DNA of 31,162 bases from Parachlamydiaceae bacterium (GTDB taxonomy: Bacteria; Chlamydiota; Chlamydiia; Chlamydiales; Parachlamydiaceae), in NCBI GenBank assembly GCA_013815395.1, contig JACDGH010000004.1, forward strand, positions 1 to 31,162. Direction: 5' to 3'. The translations under genes and the position numbers were made by a program. Positions within the stretch are counted from its first letter, which is position 1, and each line of letters opens with the position of its first letter. The notes beneath the pieces were generated by a model that made no database searches, was not told the origin of the DNA, and worked only from the letters and a program-made list of their open reading frames with translations. Positions 15,287 to 24,610 of this stretch are shown here, in pieces.

Positions 15287-16039
15287 TTATAATCTTTTAA
15301 GGATTTCTTTCGAAATTGCGGCAAAATCTTCAGCAGCGCGACTTCCTGGAGCGGTATCAAAGAGCGATTTACCGTAAATCGAAGCTTCAGATACATTAAT
15401 GTCACGACGTATTTTGGAGTTCAATAGTTTAGTTGGGAAAGTGCGTTCGATCACATCCATAAAGGCTGTATTGCTTTTGCCGCGATCATTCCAAAATGAA
15501 AGTACAACTCCTAAAACATTCAGGGGGTGGCGCTGACTAATACTATTGATAAATTGCGATAATCTCTCAAGCCCTTTAATGCTATAAAATTCAGGGGTAG
15601 CGCACACAAGCGTATGATGGGCGGCTATTAAGGCTGATTCAGTCAACCAGCACAGTGAAGGAGGAGTGTCTATAATGATAAAATCATAGTCCGCTGTGAC
15701 AAGAATATCTCGCAAACGTTCATGTGAATAGCGATCATTGGCAAGAGCACCCGAAACTTCAATTCTTTCGAGCCAAGTATCGGCGGGAACAATATCAAGC
15801 CTCGCAGTGGCAGTGGATTTGATGACATCTTTAAGCGTTTTATTACCCTGCAGAACATTTGCCATGCTATCGTTTTCATCTGGATCGAAGCCCAACCCAG
15901 TAGTTAGGTTGGCTTGGGCATCGAAATCAATAAGTAGCACTTTTTTTTTGTGAAACTTTGCTAGCGCTGCCCCTAGATGCAACGCTGTCGAAGTTTTTGC
16001 GGTACCGCCTTTAAAACTGCTAATGGCAATTGTCTGCAT
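15287..16039 (-). CDS. parA: ParA/MinD-family ATPase (pGP5-D-like)
   Basis: 250 residues. Deviant Walker A FKGGTAKTSTALHLGAALA (K10-GGTAK15-TS), Walker A' VLLIDFDAQANLTTGLG and Walker B-like FIIIDTPPSL identify a ParA-type ATPase, which forms ATP-dependent dimers on DNA and moves cargo such as chromosome origins or plasmids. Family length is normal. The ATG at 16037-16039 follows AGAGGAA at a good distance. It is 46 bases after thrS and 52 before the pGP6-D-like gene, the order seen in Chlamydia chromosomes where it is named minD. Its partner DNA site (parS) is not evident in this window. The gene may segregate the chromosome or be descended from a plasmid partition gene. Confidence 0.93.
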   Translation of the reverse strand: MQTIAISSFKGGTAKTSTALHLGAALAKFHKKKVLLIDFDAQANLTTGLGFDPDENDSMANVLQGNKTLKDVIKSTATARLDIVPADTWLERIEVSGALANDRYSHERLRDILVTADYDFIIIDTPPSLCWLTESALIAAHHTLVCATPEFYSIKGLERLSQFINSISQRHPLNVLGVVLSFWNDRGKSNTAFMDVIERTFPTKLLNSKIRRDINVSEASIYGKSLFDTAPGSRAAEDFAAISKEILKRL

Positions 16040-16085
16040 ACATTCCTCTTTGAATCTAGATCATTAGTTAACTCACCATTGAGCT

Positions 16086-18017
16086 TCAGGTGCTGGTGGA
16101 TGTCCCATAAGCTGAAGTAAGGCTGCGGCTTTTTAGTTCCGTTTCAAGGTTGCGCAAAAGATCAGTCAATTGAATTTCGCCATGCACCACATTATCGCGG
16201 GTGCGCAAGTTGAGCGTTCGATTCTCAAATTCTTTGTCGCCAATTGTCAAAATGTAGTTCACTTGGGACATTTGAGCATTTCGCACTTTTTTACTGACCG
16301 ATTCCCCCGTGTTATCAACTTCACAATGAAAACCTGCCTGGCGAATAGTTTTGCTAACTTCTTCAGCATAAGGGAGATGTCTATCAGCTACCGTGAGCAG
16401 CCGCACCTGTTGAGGACTAATCCACAGAGGAAAACGCCCTGAAAAGTGTTCGATCAGTATGCCAAAGAAGCGTTCCACAGATCCAAAGATAGCACGGTGC
16501 AGCATGACTGGACGTTGGCGTGAGCCATCGTGGTCGGTATATTCTAATGCAAATTTCTCCGGCAAAGCCATATCTAATTGAATAGTGCCACACTGCCAGG
16601 TGCGATTGAGGGCATCGCGAATGTGGAAGTCGATTTTAGGACCGTAAAAAGCCCCATCGCCCTCGTTAATGCGGTAAGGCATGCCGTAGCGGTCGAGAGC
16701 TTTTTTTAGACCCTCTGTGGCTCTTTCCCACTCTTCATCCGAGCCAATTGTGTTTACTTCAGGCCTTGTGGATAGTTCAAGATGATATGTGAGGTCGAAT
16801 GTAGAATAAATTTCATGCGCTAATTTAAGGATGCTAAGAATTTCGGTTTCGATGTCCGCAGGCTTCATAAAGATATGCGCATCATCTTGGTGGAAGCTGC
16901 GCACACGGAATAAACCAGATAATGATCCCGAGGGTTCATAGCGATGGACGTTGCCGATCTCAGCCACTCGCATGGGAAGTTCGCGATAGCTATGGCTATT
17001 GCTTAGGTAGTAGAGCATGCCACCTGGACAGTTCATGGGCTTAATTGCGAAGTCCCGTTCTTCCATTTGAAAAGCAAACATATTTTGGCGGTAATTGCTC
17101 CAGTGTCCCGAACGTTCCCAAAGTTCACGTGTCATGACCGTGGGCGTTTTAATTTCAACATAATCATTTTTAGCCAGGCATTCGCGGATATAGCTAAGAA
17201 GTTGATTCCAAACGATCATGCCTTTTGGGTGAATGAAGGGCATGCCTGGAGCTTCTTCTTTAACAGAAAATAGATCGAGTTTTGGTCCAAGGATTTTATG
17301 ATCCCGTTTTTTAGCTTCTTCGAGCTGATGTAAGTAATCTTTTAATTGCTTGCGGTCGGGAAAGGTGATGGCGTACACACGCGTTAACATTTCGTTTTTA
17401 GAATCACCGCGCCAGTACGCACCAGCTGTTTTCATTAATTTAAGAGCTTTGATTTTGCCAAGATTATAGAGATGCGGGCCCCGGCAAAGATCAAAAAATT
17501 CCCCTTGGCGATACCCCGAAAGCTCATCACTTCCAGCAAAACTATTAATAAGTTCGCATTTATATTTATTATCCGAAAAAGTTTTTAAAGCCTCTTCTTT
17601 GCTAGAAAAAACTTCACGTTTTGAGACATAATTTTCACTAATAATTGTTTGCATTTCTTTTTCGATGCGTTCGAAATCTGCATCGGAAATTGTCAGATTG
17701 GCAAAGTCGTAATAAAATCCATTTTCAATTGGGGGACCAATAGTTGGCTTTGCTTCAGGCCACAAACGCAATATAGCTTGTGCTAGCACATGCGCAGATG
17801 TATGCCAAAAGACTTCTTTACCGGCAGGATCTTCAAAATTCCAAAAAGCCACCTTATCGCCATCTTGTAAAAGATGAGTGAGATCGCTTTTTTTGTTATT
17901 AATGCTTACTCCCACGGCTTGTTGTGGGGCCGTCAAATGCAGATGATCGGCCAGATCTTTGGCGGTACTTCCTGATGGTAAATCAACGGATGAATTGTCT
18001 TTGAGTGTAATACGCAT
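16086..18017 (-). CDS. thrS: Threonyl-tRNA synthetase
   Basis: 643 residues from ATG 18015-18017, which has AAGGAA six bases before it; a TTG at 18101 only lengthens the frame. The enzyme charges tRNA-Thr. In order: the TGS domain (MRITLKDNSSVDLPSGSTAK), the editing domain with HTSAHVLAQAI and the C-R-G-P-H motif, and the class II catalytic core with KPMNCPGGMLYYLS (zinc Cys), RYEPSGSLSGLFRVRSF (motif 2) and MLHRAIFGSVERFFG (motif 3). The C-terminal anticodon-binding domain follows (PLWISPQQVRLLTV). All parts are intact. First gene of the thrS-parA-pGP6-D-like run. I saw no T-box leader in the 150 bases upstream. Confidence 0.97.
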   Translation of the reverse strand: MRITLKDNSSVDLPSGSTAKDLADHLHLTAPQQAVGVSINNKKSDLTHLLQDGDKVAFWNFEDPAGKEVFWHTSAHVLAQAILRLWPEAKPTIGPPIENGFYYDFANLTISDADFERIEKEMQTIISENYVSKREVFSSKEEALKTFSDNKYKCELINSFAGSDELSGYRQGEFFDLCRGPHLYNLGKIKALKLMKTAGAYWRGDSKNEMLTRVYAITFPDRKQLKDYLHQLEEAKKRDHKILGPKLDLFSVKEEAPGMPFIHPKGMIVWNQLLSYIRECLAKNDYVEIKTPTVMTRELWERSGHWSNYRQNMFAFQMEERDFAIKPMNCPGGMLYYLSNSHSYRELPMRVAEIGNVHRYEPSGSLSGLFRVRSFHQDDAHIFMKPADIETEILSILKLAHEIYSTFDLTYHLELSTRPEVNTIGSDEEWERATEGLKKALDRYGMPYRINEGDGAFYGPKIDFHIRDALNRTWQCGTIQLDMALPEKFALEYTDHDGSRQRPVMLHRAIFGSVERFFGILIEHFSGRFPLWISPQQVRLLTVADRHLPYAEEVSKTIRQAGFHCEVDNTGESVSKKVRNAQMSQVNYILTIGDKEFENRTLNLRTRDNVVHGEIQLTDLLRNLETELKSRSLTSAYGTSTST

Positions 18018-18168
18018 AGTGTAATTCCTTCTATCTATTAGAGATATGCATGTATATAAGGGAACTGCAAAACTAGAACCGGCCGATTTCTGCAATTTCA
18101 ACTAATTGAAAAAGATTGATTGTAGCGAATTTGACATATTAGCAACAGTCAGAAAATTGCACACTCTA

Positions 18169-18849
18169 TTAATACTGGATATTCTCTTCGCGGTCGGTCA
18201 GGAGATCGACGACTTCTGATGAGGTAGTTTGCATTTCCAGAATGAATCCTTCCACGCGGCTAACTATATAGTTATAGGCAATGATTGAAGGAATGGCGAC
18301 TACTAGCCCGGCAGCAGTTGTCACTAAAGCATATTCCATTGCTTCGCCAATGCGCGTCGCTGAAATATCTACCAGGCCACTCATGCGCATTTCGGCAAAA
18401 GCCTGAATAAATCCAAGCACTGTGCCGAGAAGTCCAATTAATGGCGTGACATAGGCAATGATAGATAATATTTTGGCATTTTTTTCGAGTTTTGCTATCT
18501 GTACCAACCCGGCTATTTCCATAGCTCCCTCGATTTGTTCTTTCGAGCGGTTGTGTTTAATGAGGCCGGCTTTGACAATATTTGCTAGTGTGCCGCCCGT
18601 TTGTTCACAAATGCCAATAGCTTCAACGATGTTGCCATCCTTAATGCTTTTTCGCATGTTTATGATGAATTTATTAGTATCAATTTCGGATTTGCGCAGG
18701 AGGAGCACGCGTTCGATAAAAATGGTAAAGCTTAAGATGGAGCATCCTGCAATAATGAAGAGGATGATGTTCCAATTGGAATTGTATTGGAATAGGTTGG
18801 CAATCCAAGCTAGTGAATGAGGTGCAAATAGTGTTAAGTTAATATCCAT
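18169..18849 (-). CDS. ExbB/TolQ/MotA-family proton channel protein
   Basis: 226 residues with three membrane segments: NIILFIIAGCSILSFTIFIE near 27-46, ILSIIAYVTPLIGLLGTVLG near 125-145, and YALVTTAAGLVVAIPSIIAY near 172-192. The conserved stretch PLIGLLGTVLGFIQAF and TTAAGLVVAIPSIIAYN are family hallmarks. ExbB or TolQ works with ExbD/TolR to turn the proton gradient into movement of outer-membrane machines. No ExbD/TolR gene follows: thrS comes next after about 150 bases. The start overlaps the end of the TPR gene by 11 bases, so the two are cotranslated. Whether it serves Tol-Pal or a TonB-like system cannot be decided here. Confidence 0.9.
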   Translation of the reverse strand: MDINLTLFAPHSLAWIANLFQYNSNWNIILFIIAGCSILSFTIFIERVLLLRKSEIDTNKFIINMRKSIKDGNIVEAIGICEQTGGTLANIVKAGLIKHNRSKEQIEGAMEIAGLVQIAKLEKNAKILSIIAYVTPLIGLLGTVLGFIQAFAEMRMSGLVDISATRIGEAMEYALVTTAAGLVVAIPSIIAYNYIVSRVEGFILEMQTTSSEVVDLLTDREENIQY

Positions 18850-21679
18850 AATTTTTTTCCAATTTTTCTTTTGCTTTAAGGGCCCAGTCGCCGCCTTTTT
18901 TGGCTAACGATTCTAATTGCTTGCGAGCAAGCTCCGGCCGTTTTTGAAGTTCGTAAATATCTGCACGTAGAAACATAGCTTTTAAGCGCAGGGGGGAGAT
19001 GGCCGCATCATTGGCCACTTTTGATAAAATGAGAATAGCGTCATCGAATTTCTGTAGATCGCGGTAGCTATGACTTTGCTGAATCCAAAGGTCTAGTTTT
19101 TCACTGGTTGATAAAGTGTTTCCGGCATCTTCAGATTCTTTAAAGAGCTGTAGGGCTTTTAAGTGCTTATCTTGGCGCGAAGCGATTTTGCCTAGTTCGT
19201 ATTTAATACGTGATAGGTAATAGCCGCGTGTAATTTTAGCGTGTTGGTAGCGTGCGAGCATTTGGGATAGCAGGCTTTCAGCCTCAGAATCTTTTTGTCT
19301 TTTAACGTACGTTTGAGCGAGCCAAAAAGCGCTTTCTTCATATAAAGCTGGGTAAGCTTCACTTTGCAATAAACGATTAACATGGGCGTTATCAGGTAAA
19401 TCGAAATCCGCAAGTAAATTTTTAAAAACTTCTTCTGCATATTCTAAATAGATCAGCTGTTTGGCACCCTGTGATTCATCCGCGATAGCTAGATTTGCCA
19501 TGGCTCTTTCTAAAATCAAGCGATAGTAGACATTAGTATAGAAGTTGAGCTTATCTGAAGGGATTAATCCTTTACCTGTTAAAATATCGAAGAGTGTTTC
19601 CGCATTTTGAAAGGCATCAATGGCATCCGTTAAACTTTTTTTGCGAATCCACTTGCCTTCAGGTGTTTTGCGATTGCGTTTGGAATCGAGCCCAATCAGA
19701 TAAAATGCCTGCATCAGGAAAGGCGTTTCGGGATATTGCTTGGCAAAGTGCTGTAAGTGCTTGATAGCCTCGCGATCCCCTTCTAAATAATCGCGGTAGG
19801 TATATAAACTGAAATAAGCTTCGGGTGCCAGGCATGATTGAGGGTACTGTTCGAGTAGATTTCGTCGGCGCACTCTGGCTACTTGAGGATCTTTCTGCAA
19901 TTTATCTGCACAATAAGCTGTCCATAGCCAGGCTTCTTGTAAATATTGGGAAGCAGGAAATTCATCGATAAGTTGCAGATAGATTTTTTCGGCTTCCGTA
20001 AAATCGCTCTTGCGATAATGCCATGCCGCTAGTTGATTTAAAGCAGCATCACCAAACTTGTTACTCTTTAGGGACGCAGCTTCTTTTAGAGACTGTTGTG
20101 CCAAAAGAGCATATTTGTGCTTGTCTTGTGATTCAGCTATGCGTAGACCAAAAAATCCTCTGAGATAATAAATTTCATCTGGACTTTCTAAGGCCGCTAA
20201 TTGGTCGGGGTAAGATTGGATGAGCTCATCCATCACCTGAAAAGCTAAAATATCTGCCTCTGCATGTTCTGCTTGGCTCAAAGCTAAGGCCTGGTATTTT
20301 AAGGCCGCGGCAGCGCAGGCGTGATCGCCATCTTTTAAAAGATTAAAAGCTCGTCTGAAAGATTGTGCTGAGTTTGCAAGAATCTGTTTTCCTTCATGAG
20401 GATTTTGCGATTTGATTAAGGTTTGTCCCTGTTCAAAATCATTTAAGGCATGCAAAAACCACCCTTTTGCATAGAAAGAGCTGTTTTCATTATTTGCATC
20501 AATGATCTGATGGTAAAGGCTATTTCTTAATGCATATGTAGGGGCGGCTTCAGCGCGCAACAGTAAAGCCTGGGTTTGGCCTTCGATGGAAATAAAGTGT
20601 TCCTTCAAGGAAAGCACATCTTCAGCTTTAATGTAGGCCGGAAGATCTTGTAGCAGTTTTGCGCGCGCCAAATAATACTGTCCAAGAGCTAAATAAACTT
20701 TTTCTTCGGGCTGATGTGCCAGTAATTTTAAAAAAGAGTCTTCGGCATTTTTAAAGTAAAGCAACTGAACTTCTCGATTTTCATGTGTCTCAGCCAGGTT
20801 GAGATTGCACCAACCATGAAAATATAGAGTTTCCCCATACCAATTGCAAGTCTCTGGAAAATTTTTAGGCAAGGCACGATCAAAATATTCAGCAGCTTTA
20901 TCGAAAGAATGCATGCAGAAAAAAGACTCTCCCATTAGATAGGATAATTCGTAATGAAGGTCATCATCGGGATTAATTTTTTGAGACGCGGCTTTTAATA
21001 AACAAATGGCAGTTGAGAAATCGCTTTGGGTAATTTCAAGACGCGCGAGATATAATTGACGCAGGCAGGCTGTTCTGGTGCTTGGATCAAGCTCCAATGC
21101 TCGAAATTGAGAGGTTGCTTTTTCGTTGTCGCCTTTTAGAAGATGGAGGAGCGCCATTTCGAATTGCGCTTCTTTTTGCAGCGGTTGAACTGCTGCATGC
21201 TCTCCAAATGCATAGCGCTCCATCATTGCTAAAGCTTCGTCCAGCTTACCTGTCTGCTTGAAACTTATGGCAAGTAAATAAATGGAATTTTGGCGCAGGG
21301 TTTCCAATTGGGGCGAGAGCTGCTTTGGTTGATTGATATTATAGTGTAACAATGAGATCGCATCTTGATAGTTGCCGGTATGGAAATAAACTTGTGCAAG
21401 GTGGAAGCGGGACTGCATCGCCGTTTGCAGAGTTGCTTCAGTTTGTCCTTCGGATAAACTTTGGACACGGGTCACATCAGCAAGAATTTGTTGATATAGG
21501 TCGATAGCGTGCTCAAACAAATCCGCCGAAAAAAAGTCATCTGCAGTAAGTAAGCGTGCATCATTTTTTGGAAAGCTCACTTTGGGGAAATGTAAGCATG
21601 GGCTTTCATTTCCAATGCAAACGACATTGAAAATACATAACAAGAAAAACATAAAAGACTTTGATTTTAAAAAGGCCAT
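18839..21679 (-). CDS. Large exported TPR-repeat protein
   Basis: 946 residues. An N-terminal hydrophobic stretch (SFMFFLLCIFNVVC) looks like a signal peptide. A lipobox is possible at the second Cys but lacks the usual L-A-G before it. The rest is a long series of tetratricopeptide-like helical hairpins, for example HLAQVYFHTGNYQDAISLLH, YLLAISFKQTGKLDEALAMM, FFCMHSFDKAAEYFDRAL and YKKSDFTEAEKIYLQ-type units, up to the C-terminal AIRLKAMFLRADIYELQKRP-like region. TPR solenoids bind proteins or peptidoglycan-associated complexes. The ATG at 21677-21679 has AGGAGA six bases before it. The stop overlaps the ExbB/TolQ gene, so the TPR protein may be the periplasmic partner of the proton channel, in the manner of CpoB/YbgF with TolQ. 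That partnership is inference from gene order. Confidence 0.85.
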   Translation of the reverse strand: MAFLKSKSFMFFLLCIFNVVCIGNESPCLHFPKVSFPKNDARLLTADDFFSADLFEHAIDLYQQILADVTRVQSLSEGQTEATLQTAMQSRFHLAQVYFHTGNYQDAISLLHYNINQPKQLSPQLETLRQNSIYLLAISFKQTGKLDEALAMMERYAFGEHAAVQPLQKEAQFEMALLHLLKGDNEKATSQFRALELDPSTRTACLRQLYLARLEITQSDFSTAICLLKAASQKINPDDDLHYELSYLMGESFFCMHSFDKAAEYFDRALPKNFPETCNWYGETLYFHGWCNLNLAETHENREVQLLYFKNAEDSFLKLLAHQPEEKVYLALGQYYLARAKLLQDLPAYIKAEDVLSLKEHFISIEGQTQALLLRAEAAPTYALRNSLYHQIIDANNENSSFYAKGWFLHALNDFEQGQTLIKSQNPHEGKQILANSAQSFRRAFNLLKDGDHACAAAALKYQALALSQAEHAEADILAFQVMDELIQSYPDQLAALESPDEIYYLRGFFGLRIAESQDKHKYALLAQQSLKEAASLKSNKFGDAALNQLAAWHYRKSDFTEAEKIYLQLIDEFPASQYLQEAWLWTAYCADKLQKDPQVARVRRRNLLEQYPQSCLAPEAYFSLYTYRDYLEGDREAIKHLQHFAKQYPETPFLMQAFYLIGLDSKRNRKTPEGKWIRKKSLTDAIDAFQNAETLFDILTGKGLIPSDKLNFYTNVYYRLILERAMANLAIADESQGAKQLIYLEYAEEVFKNLLADFDLPDNAHVNRLLQSEAYPALYEESAFWLAQTYVKRQKDSEAESLLSQMLARYQHAKITRGYYLSRIKYELGKIASRQDKHLKALQLFKESEDAGNTLSTSEKLDLWIQQSHSYRDLQKFDDAILILSKVANDAAISPLRLKAMFLRADIYELQKRPELARKQLESLAKKGGDWALKAKEKLEKNYGY

Positions 21680-22354
21680 ACTATTCTCCTAATCTCGTCT
21701 TTGTACAGTTTTTATGTCTTAAGTGCGAGATGATTTGATGGCTAAGGCATCTTAAAAGTTGCGCTTAAGGCATGAAAACTGCACGCGGAAAGAAAATATA
21801 CAATAAAATTCTTAAGGATATGCAATGGTTAAAAGAGGTGTTCTTACAGCAAATTCAGGGCATTATGCCAATTCTTTCATGCGCCATTATATCAACTTGG
21901 TTGCCATTCGCGATACTGTTTTCTAGTTCTTTTCTGAAAAAAACACTTCATCATAACGCAAGTTGCTATTTGCGTAACTTGCGTTATAATTTTATGCGGA
22001 TTAATTAAGCTATTCTTCAGTATATTGTGAAGGATAAAATGGGAAAGTGCTGTGCTTAAATTGATCTTTTAAACAGTCCGATACAAAAAAATCAAAAATA
22101 GATAATGTTTTTTTTGAATGAAGAAATTTTTTTTACTTTTTTTTATGTTCTGAATATTTATGTTGAAAATGGGATTGATAATGTTTATAGTGGCTTGAAA
22201 ACAGGGTATTCATCATTTTGAACATTGAAAAAGCTAAAAGAAAAAACAAAAAATATAATTAAATTTTTTTGTTTAATAAGAAAAATGTTGCACAATATGT
22301 TCAAAGTTAATATTCAGTAAATAACCATGAAACCTAAAAACAAGGAGTATCAGC
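21680..22354. other. 675-base gap between the TPR gene and hctA
   Basis: AT-rich upstream DNA of two divergent genes. A 78-codon open frame (21772-22008) crosses a strong palindrome at 21953-21987 and has no ribosome site, so I do not call it. The remaining DNA up to 22330 has T-runs and weak promoter-like boxes only. A small RNA ending at the palindrome is possible. Confidence 0.4.
21953..21987 (+). terminator. 12-bp palindrome, possible terminator
   Basis: ATAACGCAAGTT and its exact complement around 11 bases, followed by AATTTTAT. It lies in a gene-free region upstream of hctA. It may end an unseen transcript arising near 21.7 kb, or be a regulatory cruciform. Confidence 0.4.
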
Positions 22355-22756
22355 ATGGCACTAAAAGAGACAACCAAACACATGAAAGATCTGTTGGCAC
22401 AAATCACTTCAGATTTAGATAAAGCTGATGGCGGCAATAAAGCTGCGTCACAACGTGTGCGTACAGGTACTGTTAAATTAGAAAAAATTGCGAAAGTTTA
22501 CCGCAAAGATTCTATTAAAACAGAAAAATCAACTTCAGGCACTAAGAAGCCAGCTAAAAAAGCAGCAGCCGGCAAAGCTACAGCTAAAAAAGCTGCTAAG
22601 CCTGCAGCAAAACCTGCTGCAAAACCAGCACCTAAGTCTTCTTCAGTAAAAGCAAAGCCAAAAGCAAAAGCACATAAAGCAATTGCTAAGCCTCGTGCTT
22701 TATCTTTAAAAAGACCAACTGCCAAGTTACCTGCTAAAAGAGCTTCTTTCAGATAA
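22355..22756 (+). CDS. hctA: Histone H1-like protein Hc1
   Basis: 133 residues. The first 55 residues, MALKETTKHMKDLLAQ, GNKAASQRVRTGTVKLE and KIAKVYRKDSIKTEKS, match chlamydial Hc1 closely. The rest is a Lys/Ala/Pro-rich tail with repeats of AKPAAKPA and KAKPKAKAHK, as in histone H1. Hc1 condenses the chromosome when reticulate bodies turn into infectious elementary bodies, shutting down transcription. Chlamydial hctA is expressed late and its mRNA is repressed by a small RNA (IhtA) in Chlamydia; I cannot see an IhtA gene here. AAGGAG seven bases before the ATG supports the start. Own terminator follows. The order hctA-rlmD-yajC agrees with Chlamydia trachomatis. Confidence 0.95.
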   Translation: MALKETTKHMKDLLAQITSDLDKADGGNKAASQRVRTGTVKLEKIAKVYRKDSIKTEKSTSGTKKPAKKAAAGKATAKKAAKPAAKPAAKPAPKSSSVKAKPKAKAHKAIAKPRALSLKRPTAKLPAKRASFR

Positions 22757-22781
22757 TCTTTCATAGCCTTTTTCATTTTCA

Positions 22782-22809
22782 GGGAGGCCTTCCGCCTCCC
22801 TTTTTTTTT
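22782..22809 (+). terminator. Rho-independent terminator of hctA
   Basis: Perfect stem GGGAGGC (22782-22788) / GCCTCCC (22794-22800), five-base loop, then nine T. It lies 25 bases after the hctA stop and separates this late gene from rlmD. Confidence 0.93.
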
Positions 22810-23026
22810 GGATTCCCAATTTCAAACTCTCCAAAACTAATTGCAGCCCTGCGCTTCAATCTGATTGCCGATATATATAATTTAGAGCTATGTTATTGAG
22901 CTTAGAAAACTGACTTTATGCAAAAGTATTATATCGCCCTTCTGGCGCTGACAGGAAAATGAAGAAAACAGATCCTATGGCAAAGTCATACAATTTAAGT
23001 TATTCTTTTTTCTGTAGCCCAAAGCT

Positions 23027-23056
23027 TTGACTTATGCTATTCGCATGCTTTGTAAT
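23027..23056 (+). promoter_or_regulatory. Promoter of rlmD-yajC
   Basis: TTGACT (23027-23032), 18 bases, TGTAAT (23051-23056). Each box matches 5 of 6; start near 23063, 30 bases before the ATG. Confidence 0.6.
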
Positions 23057-23092
23057 TATGCCAGGAAGCCTTAATGAATAGGAAAAATTAAT

Positions 23093-24541
23093 ATGCGCAA
23101 GCGAAATCCCCCACGGCCTGCAGAAGTCTCTATCACTAGTCTCTCAAAAAAAGGAAACGGCATCGGTGTGGTCGAGGGCGAAACTGAGCGCTTTGTCGAA
23201 GTGCCTTTTTCTATGCCAGGCGATAAACTGCGCATTCTCATGCATCGCAAGCGTAGCGGTGTTTATGGCTCTTCATTAGAAGAGATACTTACGCCTTCTC
23301 CGGATAGGGTTGAAGCGCGTTGCGTTCATTTTGCCATGTGCGGAGGTTGTCGCTGGCAGCACATTCCTTATGCGAAACAGCTTGAAATCAAGCAAGAGCT
23401 AATCACTAAACTTTTCCTCCCTCATATTGTTCCAGGCCTTTCCATCGACTCTATCATTCCTTGCGATCCTCCTTGGGAATATCGCAATAAAATGGAGTTT
23501 ACATTCTCCAGTGATGCCGCCGGCAAGCACTATCTTGGTTTAATCATCGATGGTAGCCGAGGTAAAGTTCTTAATCTTACCGAATGTCATTTAACACACC
23601 CCTGGTTCATCGATGCACTTAAAGCAACGCGTCAATGGTGGGGGGAGACAAACCTAGCAGCTTATCATCCCCATTCTAATAAGGGATCTTTGCGAACTCT
23701 CACTGTGCGCGAGAGCTTGCGCACTGGAGACCGCCTAATCATGCTAACAGTGTCCGGCAATGCTGATTATGCTTTGCAAAAGCAGCATTTAGAAAGTTTA
23801 ACCGCTTTTTTGAGGGATGCCGCTGAACCGCTTACGCCGGGAAGTCAGTTGAGCATTTTCTTGCGCATTCAGCAAATTGCCAAGGGAACTGCCACAAATT
23901 TTTATGAAATCCTTTTATATGGACCGGATCACATTGATGAGAGGCTTACTATAAAGCCCGCTGCAAATGAAGAGGCCACATCCCTGACCTTTGCGGTGAG
24001 CCCTTCGGCCTTTTTCCAGCCTAATACCAGGCAGGCAGAAAAATTATATTCGCGGGCGCTGCAATTACTGGATATCCGGAAGGGGTGTGTGGTGTATGAT
24101 TTATATTGTGGGACAGGGACTTTAGGGATTTGTGTAGCACAGCATGCTAAGCAGGTGATCGGCATTGAAATCTCGCCAGAGTCCTCTTTGGATGCGCGCA
24201 CAAATGCGGCAGCCAACGGCTTAAAAAATGTGACCATCTTGACGGGATCCGTGCGCGATGTCATCACGCGTATTAGGCAAGAGCAATCTCATCTTCTGCC
24301 GGATATTGTGATGGTCGATCCGCCGCGCATCGGACTGGATGAAGAGACGATCAAGCATCTAATTGATCTTAATCCTGAGAAAATATTGTATATTTCTTGC
24401 AATCCAACGACCCAGGCCGAGAACATTGTGGCTTTAAAGGCCGCAGGTTATCAGATTACAGCCATTCAGCCTGTTGATCAATTTCCGCATACGGTGCATA
24501 TTGAAAATATTGTTGTGCTTAAAAGAAATGTAGTGTGCTAA
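23093..24541 (+). CDS. rlmD: 23S rRNA (uracil-5-)-methyltransferase RlmD/RumA family
   Basis: 482 residues. TRAM RNA-binding domain at 1-65 (VSITSLSKKGNGIGVVEGE, VPFSMPGDKLRI). Four Cys for the [4Fe-4S] cluster at C77, C83, C86 and C165. The SAM-binding core has VVYDLYCGTGTLGICVA (334-350), MVDPPRIGLD (407-416) and the catalytic ISCNPTTQAENI with C436. The enzyme makes 5-methyluridine in 23S rRNA. Members with these features are named RlmD (U1939) or RlmC/RlmCD, and only biochemistry can separate them. In Chlamydia trachomatis the same gene (ygcA) lies next to hctA. The ATG at 23093 has AGGAA nine bases upstream. The yajC gene follows. Confidence 0.93.
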   Translation: MRKRNPPRPAEVSITSLSKKGNGIGVVEGETERFVEVPFSMPGDKLRILMHRKRSGVYGSSLEEILTPSPDRVEARCVHFAMCGGCRWQHIPYAKQLEIKQELITKLFLPHIVPGLSIDSIIPCDPPWEYRNKMEFTFSSDAAGKHYLGLIIDGSRGKVLNLTECHLTHPWFIDALKATRQWWGETNLAAYHPHSNKGSLRTLTVRESLRTGDRLIMLTVSGNADYALQKQHLESLTAFLRDAAEPLTPGSQLSIFLRIQQIAKGTATNFYEILLYGPDHIDERLTIKPAANEEATSLTFAVSPSAFFQPNTRQAEKLYSRALQLLDIRKGCVVYDLYCGTGTLGICVAQHAKQVIGIEISPESSLDARTNAAANGLKNVTILTGSVRDVITRIRQEQSHLLPDIVMVDPPRIGLDEETIKHLIDLNPEKILYISCNPTTQAENIVALKAAGYQITAIQPVDQFPHTVHIENIVVLKRNVVC

Positions 24542-24610
24542 AACTTACTGTGCTAAAAGAAATTTGTCGTGTATAAATATTTTAACAATTCACAACCCAA
24601 AAGGAAGATG

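Larger units (their letters stand above)
22757..23092. other. 336-base gap after hctA
   Basis: Contains the hctA terminator at 22782-22809 and the promoter of the rRNA methyltransferase gene at 23027-23056. The 22810-23026 part holds no frame or repeat I can support. Confidence 0.5.

Noticed and set aside
18018..18168. T-box or other leader before thrS
   Set aside because: No terminator/antiterminator pair or T-box signature could be seen.
21772..22008. 78-codon frame upstream of hctA
   Set aside because: No ribosome site, crosses a perfect palindrome, unusual composition; not supported as a gene.
22498..22776. Antisense frame through hctA (92 codons)
   Set aside because: Shadow of the Lys/Ala-rich repeats read backward (Ala/Phe/Gly-rich); no start support.
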